In this document: positions 32,414-40,773 of the stretch, piece by piece | Layout: every line of letters begins with the position of its first letter | Numbering within the stretch: the first letter of the stretch is position 1 | DNA from: Henriciella pelagia | GTDB lineage: Bacteria > Pseudomonadota > Alphaproteobacteria > Caulobacterales > Hyphomonadaceae | DNA length: 64,000 nucleotides | Reading direction: 5' to 3' | Assembly: GCF_002088945.1 (NCBI RefSeq) | Contig: NZ_NCSU01000011.1 | Coordinates: forward strand, 310,001-374,000 | Notes under the pieces: model-generated | Told to the model about the DNA's origin: nothing | The model's database searches: none | The model's input: the letters and a program-made list of their open reading frames with translations, nothing else | Made by a program: the position numbers and the translations under genes

Positions 32414-33985
32414 TCAGACTTCCGCGTAGTCGAGGACCATCCTGTTCACCGCACCGTAGTCGATCTTTCCGGTTCCCAGAACGGGTATCTCGTCAACGTG
32501 ATAGACTTTCTTCGGAACAGAAAGTTCCGACACGCCATGCGATTGTGACCAGGCAAGAATCGCGCTGCGGTCTGCATCCGCAGCCGTGGTGAAAAGGATG
32601 ATCTGTTCTCCCTTGCGAGCGTCCGGGATTGCCGCCGCCGCATGCATGTCGTCAGGCCAGATGGCGCTGGCGCAATTCTCAACGACCGACAGCGACACCA
32701 TTTCGCCGCCGATTTTCGCGAACCTTTTGACCCTGCCGCGAATCCAGATGCAGCCATCTTCATCGATTGCAACAATGTCACCGGTATCGTGCCAGCCATT
32801 GTCGGTTGGCTCGATCACTCCGGGATTGTCAGGACGCATGTAGCCGAGCATGATATTTGGTCCGCGAATTCGAAGCTTTCCGCCTTCCTCAATTCCTTCG
32901 ACGGGAACGAGTTCGCATTCCATGCCTGACATGAGTTGTCCGACAGTGCCTGCCTTGTTCATCTCAGGCCTGTTGGCAGCAACCACTGGAGAGGCTTCGG
33001 TGGCGCCATATCCTTCCAGTATCTCGATATCGAACTTTCGACGGACAAGTTGACGAGTCTCATCCTTTACACGCTCTGCGCCGCATACTGCCAGGCGCAC
33101 GGAGGTCATGTCGCCGTCGTCGCCAGCGCGTGTGTATTGGGAAATAAACGTATCGGTTGCCAGCAGGATGGTTGCCCCGGTCTGGCGGATACGTTTGGCG
33201 ATCTCCCGGGGCTGTAGAGGTGTCGGATGGAATATGGCCTTTACACCTGCAATCAGTGGCAGGAGGGCGCCAACAGTCAGGCCGAAACAATGGAAGGTTG
33301 GCAGCGGGTTGAAGACCGAGTCGGTGTCGGGATTCAGGCCAATATGAGCGCGCACCTGCTCGACGTTCGAAACAACGTTCTCGTGGCTGAGCACAACGCC
33401 CTTCGGTTCGCCTTCAGTGCCCGACGTGAACAGAATGACTCCGGTCTTTTTCGCAGACTGCCCGGGATGAAAAAGCCGGGGAATGACTGGACCAAGCGCA
33501 CCGGCAATCTTGTTTCCCAGGCCTAGATTTTCTCGTACGTCCTCCAGATAAATGATGTCCGCGTGTTCCTGCAGAGCTTCGATGAGGGGCTCAAGCCCTC
33601 CGAGCTCCACGAACTTTCTTGCGGTTACGATTCTGAAGACCCGGGCTGCTCTCATGGACGAGATGAGGTTCGCGGACCCTGCGGTAAAATTCAGCATTGC
33701 TGGCGTCCGGCCGGCCGCGAGTACGCTTAGAAACGCAATGACGGCACCCGCGCCGGTCGGCAGCATGATGCCGAGTGACTCATTCTTGCGGCTCAATCCC
33801 TTAATGGCTGAGCCGAGTGCGAAGGAGGCGCGCACGATTTCGGTGTAGGTGAGTTCGCGTTCATCACCATCGACGATTGCGACCTTGGAACCGCCGAATT
33901 CCTTCTTTGCTCTGAGAACGGCCGAAAATATATCAATCCGGGTTCGTTTCGGCTGAAAAGGTATCGGTTGCGGTATGTTGGGCAT
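32414..33985 (-). CDS. AMP-binding acyl-activating enzyme, Aas-like
   Basis: A 523-residue adenylate-forming enzyme. It shows the P-loop FTSGTEGEPKG (186-196), the adenine motif EGYGATEASP and the hinge WHDTGDIVAIDEDGCIWIRG. It most resembles the acyl-ACP/acyl-CoA synthetase half of Aas (for example GPNIMLGYMRPDNPGVIEP), without the acyltransferase domain. No membrane helix is seen. The ATG at 33985 is preferred to a GTG four codons earlier because AAGGTGAGG lies six bases upstream. It precedes the retropepsin gene by 89 bases on the same strand, so it could be co-transcribed. Substrate unknown. Confidence 0.88.
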   Translation of the reverse strand: MPNIPQPIPFQPKRTRIDIFSAVLRAKKEFGGSKVAIVDGDERELTYTEIVRASFALGSAIKGLSRKNESLGIMLPTGAGAVIAFLSVLAAGRTPAMLNFTAGSANLISSMRAARVFRIVTARKFVELGGLEPLIEALQEHADIIYLEDVRENLGLGNKIAGALGPVIPRLFHPGQSAKKTGVILFTSGTEGEPKGVVLSHENVVSNVEQVRAHIGLNPDTDSVFNPLPTFHCFGLTVGALLPLIAGVKAIFHPTPLQPREIAKRIRQTGATILLATDTFISQYTRAGDDGDMTSVRLAVCGAERVKDETRQLVRRKFDIEILEGYGATEASPVVAANRPEMNKAGTVGQLMSGMECELVPVEGIEEGGKLRIRGPNIMLGYMRPDNPGVIEPTDNGWHDTGDIVAIDEDGCIWIRGRVKRFAKIGGEMVSLSVVENCASAIWPDDMHAAAAIPDARKGEQIILFTTAADADRSAILAWSQSHGVSELSVPKKVYHVDEIPVLGTGKIDYGAVNRMVLDYAEV

Positions 33986-34134
33986 ATGCGGCCTCACCTT
34001 TGGAAATTATCGTTATTTGGTGAAAGAGATTGTCATATTCCGGCACCAAATCAAACGGATAGTAACACCCGTAGAAGGCCAGCCATGTGGATATGCAGCT
34101 TGATGCTTTCGCCGCGCCGGTCCATTTAGGGGCC

Positions 34135-35082
34135 ATGGTTACTCTCATCGACGGCAAGCCCAAGTTCCGGCACCCAGAAAAGCGCAACCGGCCCGATACG
34201 CCGGTCCTGCGCAAGCCGGACTGGATTCGCGTCAAGGCGCCGACCAGTAAAGGGTTTGCTGAAACGCAGGAAATCGTTCGGTCCAAGGGGCTCGTGACGG
34301 TGTGTCAGGAAGCTGGCTGTCCGAATATCGGCGAGTGTTGGACCAAGAAACACGCAACCATGATGATCCTGGGTGAAGTTTGTACTCGCGCCTGTTCATT
34401 CTGCAACGTGTCCACTGGGAAACCGTCGCCCGTCGACCATGACGAGCCCCGCCGTGTGGCTGAGGCGGTGGCTGAGATGGGGCTTGAACACGTTGTTATC
34501 ACCTCGGTCGACCGCGACGACCTTGAAGATGGCGGGGCGCTGCATTTCGTAACGGTGATTGAAGCGATACGTCAGGCCTCTCCAGGCACGACTATCGAAA
34601 TCCTGACGCCGGACTTTCTGCGCAAGGATGGGTGGGAGAACCGCGTCATTGATGCGAAGCCGGACGTCTTCAATCACAATCTGGAAACAGTGCCGCGTCT
34701 TTACCTGTCGATCCGGCCTGGCGCACGCTATTACCATTCGCTGCGCCTGCTGGAACGCGTAAAGCTGCGGGATCCGAACCAGTTCACGAAATCTGGCATC
34801 ATGGTCGGCTTGGGCGAAACGAAGGAAGAGGTCATGCAGGTCATGGATGACATGCGATCGGCCGGCATCGATTTCCTGACGATCGGGCAGTACCTTCAGC
34901 CCACCAGAAAGCACGCCGCCGTGGATCGCTTTGTTGATCCGGATGAGTTCAGAGCGTACGAAGAAATTGCGCGGTCCAAAGGGTTCCTAATGGTCTCTGC
35001 TTCGCCCCTGACACGGTCCAGTTATCACGCCGGTGAGGATTTCGAGCAGATGAGAGCCGCCCGGCTGAAGGCCAACGCGTAG
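34135..35082 (+). CDS. lipA: lipoyl synthase
   Basis: LipA, a radical SAM enzyme, inserts two sulfurs into octanoyl groups on lipoyl domains such as those of pdhB and pdhC in this window. Both Fe-S cluster motifs are present: the auxiliary [12 protein letters not shown] and the radical [13 protein letters not shown]. The C-terminal [10 protein letters not shown] supplies the serine cluster ligand. Start is uncertain: 34135 (MVTLID) fits the family, while GTG 34087 or ATG 34093 would add 14-16 residues. From 34135 the protein has 315 residues. A 14-codon ORF (34085-34129) with AGAAGG upstream precedes the 34135 start. Confidence 0.95.
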   Translation: MVTLIDGKPKFRHPEKRNRPDTPVLRKPDWIRVKAPTSKGFAETQEIVRSKGLVTVCQEAGCPNIGECWTKKHATMMILGEVCTRACSFCNVSTGKPSPVDHDEPRRVAEAVAEMGLEHVVITSVDRDDLEDGGALHFVTVIEAIRQASPGTTIEILTPDFLRKDGWENRVIDAKPDVFNHNLETVPRLYLSIRPGARYYHSLRLLERVKLRDPNQFTKSGIMVGLGETKEEVMQVMDDMRSAGIDFLTIGQYLQPTRKHAAVDRFVDPDEFRAYEEIARSKGFLMVSASPLTRSSYHAGEDFEQMRAARLKANA

Positions 35083-35089
35083 CTTTTTT

Positions 35090-35536
35090 GTGCCGTCCCT
35101 TTCGAAGCAAATATCGATCCCATATGCGCCCGAGCAGATTTTCGATCTGGTGTCGGATGTTGCGCGCTATCCGGAGTTCATAAAGTGGATACGGGACATG
35201 AAAGTCTCAGGTCTTCGTGAAGAGCAGGGCATCCGATATTTTCGCGGTGAAGCGAGTGTCGGTTTCAAGGGTTTTTCCGAGCGGTTCTCCACCGACGTCG
35301 CCGCCGACCCGGAGAAGCATACAATTGACGTAAGTCTCGTGCGAGGGCCCTTTCGTCGCCTCAAGAACCGATGGGCGCTTGGGAAGGCATCAGATGGAAC
35401 GACGCTGGTCGATTTCTTTATCGACTATGAGTTCCGCAATCCTGTGCTTTCGCTGCTGGCGCGCGCCAACACGGATCTTGCAGTCTCGAAGATCATGACG
35501 GCTTTCAGGCAGGAAGCTGACCGGCGATACGGCTGA
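35090..35536 (+). CDS. RatA/COQ10-family START-fold protein
   Basis: A 148-residue START/polyketide-cyclase-like protein starting with the family pattern SLSKQISIPYAPEQIFDLVSDVARYPEF. The family holds COQ10, which binds ubiquinone in respiration, and E. coli RatA, described as a ribosome association toxin. In Alphaproteobacteria beside lipA, a ubiquinone-binding role is the better guess. The GTG start follows the lipA stop by seven bases with no Shine-Dalgarno; the T-run before it is unusual. Translation probably depends on lipA. Confidence 0.88.
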   Translation: MPSLSKQISIPYAPEQIFDLVSDVARYPEFIKWIRDMKVSGLREEQGIRYFRGEASVGFKGFSERFSTDVAADPEKHTIDVSLVRGPFRRLKNRWALGKASDGTTLVDFFIDYEFRNPVLSLLARANTDLAVSKIMTAFRQEADRRYG

Positions 35537-35541
35537 AACGA

Positions 35542-36033
35542 TCAGGGAATCTGTTTGCGGATCATTTCGAGGGCCGTTTCAATCGAGGCGAGGCGGATCT
35601 CGGCGCGTCCGATGTCTCCGAAATAGCAGACTTCGTGCATCACGGCCTTGTTTTCGCGGGCGCAGGCGATGTGGACCGTGCCGACGGGCTTCATGGGAGT
35701 GCCGCCGCCAGGGCCCGCAATCCCGGTGATTGAGAGCGAAAGGTTTGCTCGGCTGTTCTCCAGCGCGCCTTCGGCCATCAAACGTGCAACAGCCTCTGAA
35801 ACGGCACCATAATCGGCGATCATATCTCCCGGCACGCCGAGCATTTCTTCCTTGGACCGATTGGAATACGTGACAAAGCCACGTTCGAAGACGTCGGACG
35901 AGCCGGAAAATTCGGTAAAGAGAGCGGCGAGCATTCCGCCGGTGCAGGACTCCGCCGTCACGATTTTTACTCTACGCTCTCTCGCCTCGTCGGAGACGAG
36001 TAGACAGAGATTTCTCAGCCGGTCTGGAAACAT
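35542..36033 (-). CDS. cinA: CinA C-terminal domain protein, nicotinamide-nucleotide amidase type
   Basis: A 163-residue stand-alone CinA C-terminal (PncC) domain, which deamidates nicotinamide mononucleotide in pyridine nucleotide salvage. Signatures: TAESCTGGMLAALFTEFSGSSD near the N-terminus and ITGIAGPGGGTPMKPVGTVH. The N-terminal molybdopterin-binding-like domain of long CinA proteins is missing, as in many homologues of this size. It follows ispDF by 11 bases on the same strand and converges with the ratA/coq10 gene. Confidence 0.9.
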   Translation of the reverse strand: MFPDRLRNLCLLVSDEARERRVKIVTAESCTGGMLAALFTEFSGSSDVFERGFVTYSNRSKEEMLGVPGDMIADYGAVSEAVARLMAEGALENSRANLSLSITGIAGPGGGTPMKPVGTVHIACARENKAVMHEVCYFGDIGRAEIRLASIETALEMIRKQIP

Positions 36034-36044
36034 TTATAGTCCTC

Positions 36045-37184
36045 TCAGGGCCGCTTCTGACATAGCGTGGCAATTGCTTGAGCCGCAATGCCTTCTTTGC
36101 GTCCTGCGAAGCCAAGTCCCTCTGTTGTTGTCGCCTTGATACTTATCTGGTCAATCGATAGCCCGGTCAGCTCCGCTGTTCTCTTCCGCATGGCATCGCG
36201 GTGAGGTTTGACCTTGGGCGCTTCGCAGATAATCGTGATATCACAGCTGTCGAGGGCCCATCCTTTGTCGCTGGCGAGTTGGAGAGAGTGGGTCAGGAAG
36301 ATGCCCGAATCGGCGCCTTTCCATTTCGGATCGCTCGGAGGAAAATGGTCGCCGAGGTCACCCAGCGCGAGCGCACCAAAAATTGCGTCAGTCAGAGCGT
36401 GCCATCCAACATCCGCGTCTGAATGGCCCTGCAGTGACTGGTCATGCGGAATCTTCAGCCCGCAAATTGTCACATGATCTCCTGGAGCAAAGCGATGAAC
36501 GTCATATCCGCTTCCTACCCTGACTGGAGCCGAAACAAGATCGAGTAGCTGTGCCATCGATTTGAAATCCTTTTCGTAGGTGATCTTGTCGAGGCGGATA
36601 TCCCCATCAATGAGCTTGACTGTGACGCCCAGTTCTTCAACAGCGGCGAGGTCATCGACATAGTCGGCATCCGGACGATTGAGTGCAGCAATAATGAAAG
36701 ACGCCCGAAAGGCTTGCGGCGTCTGCATCCTGTAAAGTCCATTTCGTTCGACGGTTTCCAGGAGAGTGCCTGTCTGACGCTTGAGCGCGTCGGAAACTGG
36801 AAGGGCAGGGGCGGCCGCGTCAGCCTGATCCAAAGCTGCGAGCAAATCGTCAATGTGAGATGCCGCGAGGCCGGGGCGGGCTGCGTCGTGAATCAGGATG
36901 ATATCATCGTCTCGAGCGCCGATCGCGGCCAGTCCATTGCGAACCGACTGGGAGCGGTTCTCCCCGCCTGATGTGGCAATAAGTTTGGAATCGGTGATTG
37001 CAGGCCGCACGGACGCAGGCTTCGGCAGGACAAGACACACAGAGTCAATCGCGTCGTGGCGTAGAAATGTCTTCAGCGACCACTCATAGACCTTCCGGCC
37101 TCCAAGCATTCGAAACTGTTTGGGAATGTCTCCCGCGACCCGCGTTCCAAGGCCGGCTGCAACGATAATGGCGTGCACTTTCAT
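36045..37184 (-). CDS. ispDF: bifunctional IspD/IspF enzyme of isoprenoid synthesis
   Basis: This fusion carries out two non-adjacent steps of the MEP pathway. The N-terminal part (about 1-215) is the cytidylyltransferase, with IIVAAGLGTRVAGDIPKQF and the HDAARP motif. The C-terminal part (from about 220) is 2C-methyl-D-erythritol 2,4-cyclodiphosphate synthase. It has GSGYDVHRFAPGD, the metal residues in GHSDADVGWHALTDAI, and TTTEGLGFAGRKEGIAAQA. The fused form is typical of alphaproteobacteria. The ATG at 37184 gives the conserved MKVHAIIVAAG start; a TTG lies four codons earlier. Confidence 0.96.
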   Translation of the reverse strand: MKVHAIIVAAGLGTRVAGDIPKQFRMLGGRKVYEWSLKTFLRHDAIDSVCLVLPKPASVRPAITDSKLIATSGGENRSQSVRNGLAAIGARDDDIILIHDAARPGLAASHIDDLLAALDQADAAAPALPVSDALKRQTGTLLETVERNGLYRMQTPQAFRASFIIAALNRPDADYVDDLAAVEELGVTVKLIDGDIRLDKITYEKDFKSMAQLLDLVSAPVRVGSGYDVHRFAPGDHVTICGLKIPHDQSLQGHSDADVGWHALTDAIFGALALGDLGDHFPPSDPKWKGADSGIFLTHSLQLASDKGWALDSCDITIICEAPKVKPHRDAMRKRTAELTGLSIDQISIKATTTEGLGFAGRKEGIAAQAIATLCQKRP

Positions 37185-37279
37185 CACCCTAGCCAATAGT
37201 CGGGTTGATGCAGGATGGCCACAGGGACGACGCTAAATGCTGTGCGGGATAGTGCTTCCCTATTGTGCAATGCAGCAAG

Positions 37280-38293
37280 ATGAGTGAGAAAACGGTAATG
37301 GGTACAGTGCACAATAATTTGGCAGAGGTCGTGTGGCTTGCTCCAATGTCGGGCTCGACGGATGCGGCGTTTCGTCGTCAGGCCGTCCGGTTCGGCGCTG
37401 ACGCTGTTGTATCTGAAATGGTGGCCGGAGAAACGCTCGCAGCAGCTCGGCCGGATATGGTTCGGCGCACGTGCCGACATGAGGGAAAAGGCCGCTGGAT
37501 CGTTCAACTCGCGGCCCGCAAGCCGGAAGACATGCGTGCCGGCGCCGCTCTCGTGGCGAAAGCCGGTGTCGACCAGGTCGATATCAATATGGGCTGTCCG
37601 GCAAGACAGGTGACGGGCGGGCAGTCAGGGTCAGCCCTGATGCGAGAACCAGATCTTGCGCGGTCGATCATTGACGCGGCGCTTGAGGGGGCGGCTGGTC
37701 GCCCGGTGTCGCTAAAGATGCGACTGGGGTGGGACGATGGATTGCTTAATGCGCCCGAAATCGCGCGCTATGCAGAGAGTGTCGGCTTGCGAATGATTAC
37801 GGTGCACGGTCGCACGAGATGTCAGTTTTACAAGGGAACTGCAAACTGGGCAGCGATCCGTGATACGGTGGATGCAGTTACGGTTCCTGTCGTCGCGAAC
37901 GGGGACATCGATGGACCGGATAGCGCTCGTGCAGCGCTGCGATTGTCCGGGGCAGATGGCGTGATGGTCGGCCGTGCGGCGATGGGGCGGCCCTGGGTGC
38001 TTGGCGAAATTGCAGCGGACCTGCGTGGCCAGAGCTTCATGGAGCCCAATAGAGAGACGAAGCTCGATAGTCTCGTCGAACAGATTGAGGACAGCTTATC
38101 GCTTTATGGCGTTCAACTGGGAGCGAAGATCGTGCGAAAACACATTTCGGCTTCGATTGACCACCTCGACACAAGCTGGAGCGAAAAGGAGCGCCGCGAG
38201 ACGCGGTCTACCGTATGCCAAATAGAAGATCCGGTGACGCTGATCGGCGCGCTACGTGACATATATCTGGAAGAGCGGAGCCTTGCCGCATGA
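37280..38293 (+). CDS. dusB: tRNA-dihydrouridine synthase DusB
   Basis: This flavoenzyme reduces specific uridines in the tRNA D-loop. It shows the barrel start WLAPMSGSTDAAFRR, the QVDINMGCPARQV motif with its catalytic cysteine, the SLKMRLGWD strand, ITVHGRTR and VVANGDIDG. The true start is uncertain: GTG 37265, ATG 37280 and ATG 37298 are in frame and none has a good Shine-Dalgarno. From 37280 it has 337 residues. It overlaps ntrB by four bases (ATGA), the usual alphaproteobacterial dusB-ntrB arrangement. Confidence 0.93.
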   Translation: MSEKTVMGTVHNNLAEVVWLAPMSGSTDAAFRRQAVRFGADAVVSEMVAGETLAAARPDMVRRTCRHEGKGRWIVQLAARKPEDMRAGAALVAKAGVDQVDINMGCPARQVTGGQSGSALMREPDLARSIIDAALEGAAGRPVSLKMRLGWDDGLLNAPEIARYAESVGLRMITVHGRTRCQFYKGTANWAAIRDTVDAVTVPVVANGDIDGPDSARAALRLSGADGVMVGRAAMGRPWVLGEIAADLRGQSFMEPNRETKLDSLVEQIEDSLSLYGVQLGAKIVRKHISASIDHLDTSWSEKERRETRSTVCQIEDPVTLIGALRDIYLEERSLAA

Positions 38294-39342
38294 TGGCCAC
38301 ACTGAACCTCTCGGACCTTGCCCCATTTGCGCTGCTGCAACTGGATGCCCGCCGACGTATCGAGGCCGCAAATACTGAAGCGCAGATGGTGCTGGGCCAT
38401 TCGGAATCGACCCTCAGAGGCAAAGCCCTCAGCGAATTCGTGTTTCACGATTCTCCGCTCTTTGAATTACTCGACCGCGTGTACGACCAGGAAGGCGATG
38501 TCAGTGCCCACGGCGTTGCCGTGTCTGGGCCGGCGATCGCGGGCAATCGGCTGTACGATGTGAAACTACGGCCTATTTCTCCGAATGGAGCAATCCTTGT
38601 CATATCGGAATCCCCCGCAAGAGATCCTGCCGGCGGAGCGGTCGGTATTTCCGGGTTTGGCCGCATACTTGGGCATGAGGTCAAAAACCCGCTCGCTGGT
38701 ATTTCGGGTGCTGCGCAACTCTTGCTGCGAAGTGCAAATGAAGAGCAGGCGCCACTCCTCGATATCATTCGCAGCGAAGCCCACCGCATCGAGCGGCTCG
38801 TCAGTCGTCTCTCAGCGTTCGAGCTCTTCTCGTCTCCCCGTCGGGACCGGTTCAATATCCATGAATTGCTGGACAAGGTGCTGATTGCGGAAGAAGCTGC
38901 CCACGGCGGTGCCATCCGGCTCAGGCGGGCCTATGACCCATCCTTGCCGGAAATACTGGGAGATGAAGATCATCTTCATGAGGCCTTCCAGAACATCGTC
39001 CGGAATGCGGCGGAGGCCGCCTCGGAAAGTGATGGTGGCGGTCAGGTCACACTGCAGACGGCCTTCGAAACTGGTTTCGCGTTTTCCAAGACACGGAACG
39101 CAAAGCGTCTGCAGCGCGCCATCCGCGTGACAATCGAAGACAATGGCAAAGGCATTCCACCGCGCCAGAGAGAACAGATGTTCGACATGTTTTCATCGAC
39201 AAAAGCCGGGGGCAGGGGGCTTGGTCTCAGCGTCGTCTCCGAGGTCGTCGCGGCCCATGAGGGCCGTATAAAAGTTGAGAGCCGGCCAGGACAGACACGC
39301 TTTTCGGTCTTCCTGCCCATGAAACAGGATCAACGCCCATGA
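38290..39342 (+). CDS. ntrB: nitrogen regulation sensor histidine kinase NtrB
   Basis: NtrB (GlnL) phosphorylates or dephosphorylates NtrC according to nitrogen status, through PII. The 350-residue protein is soluble. It has an N-terminal PAS domain (FALLQLDARRRIEAANTEAQ), the phosphoacceptor histidine in GHEVKNPLAGISGA, and an ATPase domain with the N box (FQNIVRNAAEAA) and G boxes (VTIEDNGKGIP, GGRGLGLSVVSEVV). The ATG lies inside the dusB stop; a second ATG follows directly. It overlaps ntrC by four bases. Confidence 0.94.
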   Translation: MMATLNLSDLAPFALLQLDARRRIEAANTEAQMVLGHSESTLRGKALSEFVFHDSPLFELLDRVYDQEGDVSAHGVAVSGPAIAGNRLYDVKLRPISPNGAILVISESPARDPAGGAVGISGFGRILGHEVKNPLAGISGAAQLLLRSANEEQAPLLDIIRSEAHRIERLVSRLSAFELFSSPRRDRFNIHELLDKVLIAEEAAHGGAIRLRRAYDPSLPEILGDEDHLHEAFQNIVRNAAEAASESDGGGQVTLQTAFETGFAFSKTRNAKRLQRAIRVTIEDNGKGIPPRQREQMFDMFSSTKAGGRGLGLSVVSEVVAAHEGRIKVESRPGQTRFSVFLPMKQDQRP

Positions 39343-40697
39343 GCCAGAAAACCATCCTGCTTGCCGAAGACGATGCCAGCATCCGGCTTGTCGTCAACCA
39401 GACGCTCGTCACTGAAGGATACCAGGTAAGAGCCACCAGTTCGGCCGACGCGCTAGAACGCTGGATACGCAATGGGGAGGGCGATGTCGTCGTCACGGAC
39501 GTGTATCTCGGTGACACAGCGATCTTCGAATTGCTTCCATCAATCAAGCTGGCGCGCCCAGAGCTCCCCGTCATCGTAATGAGCGGTCAGAATACCATCC
39601 TGACCGCGGCATCCGCTGCGCGTCATGGCGTGTTTGATTACCTGCCGAAACCATTCGACATTGACCAGTTGTCGAGCCTGGTTGGCCGGGCGCTGAAGGG
39701 GCCGGTGAAGAAGGATGCAGCATCGGCATCGTCGGACGTCGAAGGTAATCTTCCGCTCATCGGTCGGTCTGATCCCATGCAGGAGGTCTATCGGATCATT
39801 TCGAGGGTGATGAACACTGACCTGACTGTGCTTATCGAAGGCGAGTCAGGAACCGGCAAGGAGCTTGCCGCACAGGCGATACACCAGCTTGGCAGTGGCA
39901 AGAATGGAAAGTTCAAGGCTCTCGATCTGGCTGCCATGCCGACCGATCAGATCAGCCGCGACCTGTTTGGTACCGAAACCGAGCCGGGCCTTGCCTTCGA
40001 CAAGGAAGCGACGCTGTATCTTGATGAAATTGGTGACCTGCCAGCCGAAGCCCAGACACAGCTTGTGAAACTCATGCGAGAAGCCGGGGGCGCGCGCATC
40101 ATTGCCTCCACCCGTCAGCCGCTCGCAAAGCTGGTCGATGAAGGGCGCTTTCGTGAAGACCTTTTCTACCGGATCAATGTGGTTCGGATCTTCATGCCGC
40201 CCCTGCGCCAGAGGAAGGAAGACATTCCGGAACTTGTGCGCGCCTTCCTGATGAGGGCCCACCGCAAAGGCCTGTCGTCCAAGCAGATTGAGCCGGCCGC
40301 AATGGACCTGATGATGGCCTATGACTGGCCGGGCAATGTGCGTGAACTCGAAAACCTCATCATGCGTCTGGCTGCGCTCAGCCCTGACGCCGTCATTTCG
40401 CAGAGGGAGATCGAGAGGGAATTGCGTGCCGAGGCGCTCAAGGACATTTCATCGAATTCCAGCTTTGAAAAGGAAGTGGAAGCCTTGTTGCACCGCTTCG
40501 TGATGGCCGACCTTCTGCAAGCCTCACCTGATGAAAGCAAAATCCACCAGGAGGTCATGGAGCAGGTGGAGCGTCCGCTGATAAAGCTCGCTCTTTCAGT
40601 CACTTCGGGCAACAAGCTCCGGACCGCCGCCCTGCTCGGCGTCAATCGTAACACACTTCGAGCGCGGATTAACTCTCTTGGGATCGCAGACGAATAA
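39339..40697 (+). CDS. ntrC: NtrC response regulator lacking the GAFTGA loop
   Basis: NtrC controls nitrogen genes. The 452-residue protein has a receiver domain (acceptor Asp54 in TDVYLGD, lysine in LPKPFD), an AAA+ domain (Walker A GESGTGKEL at about 168-176, Walker B LYLDEIGDLP, arginine finger region FREDLFYRINVVRI) and a Fis-type helix-turn-helix (TAALLGVNRNTLRARI). Between DLFG (208-211) and Walker B the sequence reads TETEPGLAFDKEAT. The GAFTGA motif that contacts sigma-54 is missing and the segment is shortened. It may therefore regulate with sigma-70, as reported for Rhodobacter capsulatus NtrC. Confidence 0.93.
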   Translation: MSQKTILLAEDDASIRLVVNQTLVTEGYQVRATSSADALERWIRNGEGDVVVTDVYLGDTAIFELLPSIKLARPELPVIVMSGQNTILTAASAARHGVFDYLPKPFDIDQLSSLVGRALKGPVKKDAASASSDVEGNLPLIGRSDPMQEVYRIISRVMNTDLTVLIEGESGTGKELAAQAIHQLGSGKNGKFKALDLAAMPTDQISRDLFGTETEPGLAFDKEATLYLDEIGDLPAEAQTQLVKLMREAGGARIIASTRQPLAKLVDEGRFREDLFYRINVVRIFMPPLRQRKEDIPELVRAFLMRAHRKGLSSKQIEPAAMDLMMAYDWPGNVRELENLIMRLAALSPDAVISQREIERELRAEALKDISSNSSFEKEVEALLHRFVMADLLQASPDESKIHQEVMEQVERPLIKLALSVTSGNKLRTAALLGVNRNTLRARINSLGIADE

Positions 40698-40726
40698 TTG
40701 ACCTTTCGGCGTTCTGTTGCTCTAAA
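40698..40726 (+). promoter_or_regulatory. candidate ntrYX promoter
   Basis: TTGACC (40698-40703) and TCTAAA (40721-40726) are separated by 17 bases in the 76-base gap between ntrC and ntrY. They match the sigma-70 consensus at five and four of six positions. The -35 begins at the base directly after the ntrC stop. Seen by eye only. Confidence 0.4.
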
Positions 40727-40773
40727 TCCTCAGTGTTGCGGATTGAGCACAGCCGCACGTGTGAGGTTCGAGT

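Noticed and set aside
35083-35090. T-run after lipA as an intrinsic terminator
   Set aside because: No stable stem precedes the T-run, and the next gene starts directly within it.
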